From the NCBI GenBank assembly GCA_011947345.1, contig JAAVTG010000840.1, positions 1 to 30,977 on the forward strand: a stretch of 30,977 nucleotides of DNA, given 5' to 3'. Position numbers and translations under genes: made by a program. Of the stretch, positions 29,457 to 30,977 are shown one piece after another; within the stretch, counting starts at the first letter, position 1, and every line of letters begins with the position of its first letter. The notes under the pieces are model-generated. The model saw only the letters and a program-made list of their open reading frames with translations. It did no database searches and was not told the origin of the DNA. Source of the DNA: Phytophthora quininea. Its lineage: Eukaryota; Oomycota; Peronosporomycetes; Peronosporales; Peronosporaceae.

Positions 29457-30977
29457 TTATCGTGTACAGTTCGGTAGTGACAGTTCTGATCTTCCTAGCG
29501 GCAAAAACGGCGCCGGAGCAGTGGTGGGCACCATGCCTAGCGTGAATTCTGCCTTCTGGAACTGCTCTGCGTTCCACGCATCGTCACGGGCATCTGGTGG
29601 TGGTCCTTCAATTGTTGGCATTGGAGGTGGCGGTGCTGTTGAGGTTTGGGTTGCAGGCGCTCCGAACGCCGACGACGACGACGTTGCTGTGGCACCAAAT
29701 GCGTTGGTACTTGGAGCACCAAATGGACTGCTGGATGGAGTGGCTCCAAACGGAGACGCTGTTGCCGTCGTAGATGAAGCTCCAGCACCAAATGGGTTGG
29801 CCGTTCCAGTTGTGCTTCCTGAAGAGGAGCCAAAGCCCGTCGAGGACCCGCCAAAAGGTGTCGACGTCGCAGTATTTGTCGATGCACCACCTCCAAATGG
29901 ATTAGCGCTGGTTGTCGTTCCAGACGAACTGCCGAAAGCCGAGCTAGTGTTTCCCAAAGGCGCGCCAAATGGCGACGGTGTGGCCGTTGCTGCTGCTCCT
30001 CCACCGAACGGCGACGCTGCCGGCTTTGCCCCGCCGCAAATCCAGAGAATCCCGATCCAGTAGCGCCAAATGCAGTCGCGTTGACGACGTAGTACTGCTT
30101 CCAAATGGCGACGACGAAGTCGTGGCGCCAGCTCCAAATGGAGACGAAGCCGGAGCACTGGTGGCACCCCGAACGGTGTAGTGGAAGGCGCGCCGAATGG
30201 GCTAGCTGCTGGTGTCGCTGGTTTTCCAAATGGTGACGAAGCAGCAGTAGCGGCAGCTCCAAACGGAGACGATGAAGGTGCAGCGGCTGCTCCTCCAAAT
30301 GGCGACGATGCCGGGGCAGCAGCGCCACTCCTCGAACGGATTCGCTGCTGCACTTCCAAATCCTGCTCCTCCTCCTAGTGCCGACGGTGCTCCAAAGGCT
30401 GTTGACGTACTAACTCCACCAAACGGGCTAGCTGCTGCCCCGCCAAATCCAGTAGTACCGCCACCAAACGGGCTAGCAGCAGGCGTCGCAGGTTTACCAA
30501 ATGGCGATGCTGCTGCTGTCGCCCCTCCAAAAGGACTCGCCGTAGTCGCCCCACCGCCAAACGGAGACACCGACGCCGCCGGAGCTCCGAATGGACTTGC
30601 AGCACCTCCTCCAAAAGGGTTGGCAGCTCCACCTCCAAACCCTGAAGACCCTGGCAGCGGTTCTCCATTGAACAGCTTCTGCGCCGACTGATGGTTCTCC
30701 AGCAATGAAATCACTCGCTGTCGTTGGCTCTGCTGCTCTGCCGCCAGTTTCTGCATCTTTTGCGTGGATTGCGAGCAGTTCCCGATGTCTTGAGCTCCTG
30801 GTACGCTTCCCATCGAGCCTCTTCGGCACTCACGTCTCCCCCACACAACTTGGCAGCTACAACACAATCCATCAATCAACAACCACTGAACCTCCTCTAA
30901 GCAACATGAACCACGTACTCCTTTAGCAACTGCGAAGCCTGAAAGTGGCCACTGTGGCGGATGGCGCAGCTCCTCGA
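29457..30977 (-). CDS. NUP42-type FG nucleoporin, 5' partial
   Basis: Nuclear pore protein of the cytoplasmic face; NUP42 binds Gle1 and aids mRNA export. From the right edge: EELRHPPQWPLSGFAVAKG, a 62-nt intron, AKLCGGDVSAEEARWEAYQE, a shift, a Gln-rich helix (MQKLAAEQQSQRQRVISLLE), then about 25 SPFG/NPFG/AFG repeats separated by Ala/Gly/Thr/Ser spacers. The C-terminus WNAEQFQKAEFTLGMVP matches the NUP42 C-terminal motif (EQFQ-x-x-x-FTLG-x-x-P) known to contact Gle1. Frame shifts inside the repeats lie near 30335, 30170 and 30050. The N-terminal CCCH finger expected for the family would lie beyond the window. Confidence 0.82.
30857..30918 (-). other. Intron in NUP42-like gene (62 nt)
   Basis: On the minus strand, donor GTACGT and acceptor TTGTAG. 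Splicing joins AVAKG to AKLCGGD in one open frame, whereas the unspliced sequence contains stops in that frame. Confidence 0.65.

Overview
The window is nuclear DNA of an oomycete, most likely Phytophthora or a close relative in Peronosporaceae. This rests on a minus-strand rDNA fragment whose 5.8S and flanking ITS sequences are Phytophthora-like, on short 60-70 nt introns, on initiator elements resembling the oomycete Inr upstream of several genes, and on gene content (an Mpv17 family expansion, a Crypton and a hAT element). Frame breaks occur in almost every gene, often at short homopolymers, so many probably reflect uncorrected assembly error. Coordinates of broken genes are therefore outer limits of a disrupted reading frame.

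Layout. (1) 1-731: end of an rDNA unit on the minus strand (ITS2, 5.8S, ITS1, about 180 nt of 18S 3' end), cut off abruptly. (2) 732-6914: 3' half of a VPS13-type bridge-like lipid transfer protein gene, joined directly to the broken 18S. (3) 7025-14919: six Mpv17/PMP22-family genes, five on plus and one on minus. The first two are separated by a Crypton-like tyrosine-recombinase element (about 7664-10041). (4) 15183-15889: flavin-reductase-like protein. (5) 16115-25495: a minus-strand membrane-anchored protein gene split by a 7,571-bp hAT transposon (17288-24858) with a perfect 8-bp target duplication (ATAGTCAC) and 13-bp terminal inverted repeats. (6) 26197-27496: dethiobiotin-synthetase-like P-loop protein. 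(7) 28147-29326: orphan membrane protein. (8) 29457 to the right edge: NUP42-type FG nucleoporin.

The most striking object is the hAT element. It carries a BED/hATC transposase and, within the same inverted repeats, two host-derived-looking coding fragments: a Gly/Ser-rich predicted beta-solenoid repeat segment to the left and a large fragment of translation elongation factor 3 (HEAT region, ABC1, start of ABC2) to the right. It looks like an autonomous hAT that has captured gene pieces. The other main points are the Crypton with repeated AATTTGCAGGACA boundary motifs and the Mpv17 cluster with a recent duplicate pair.
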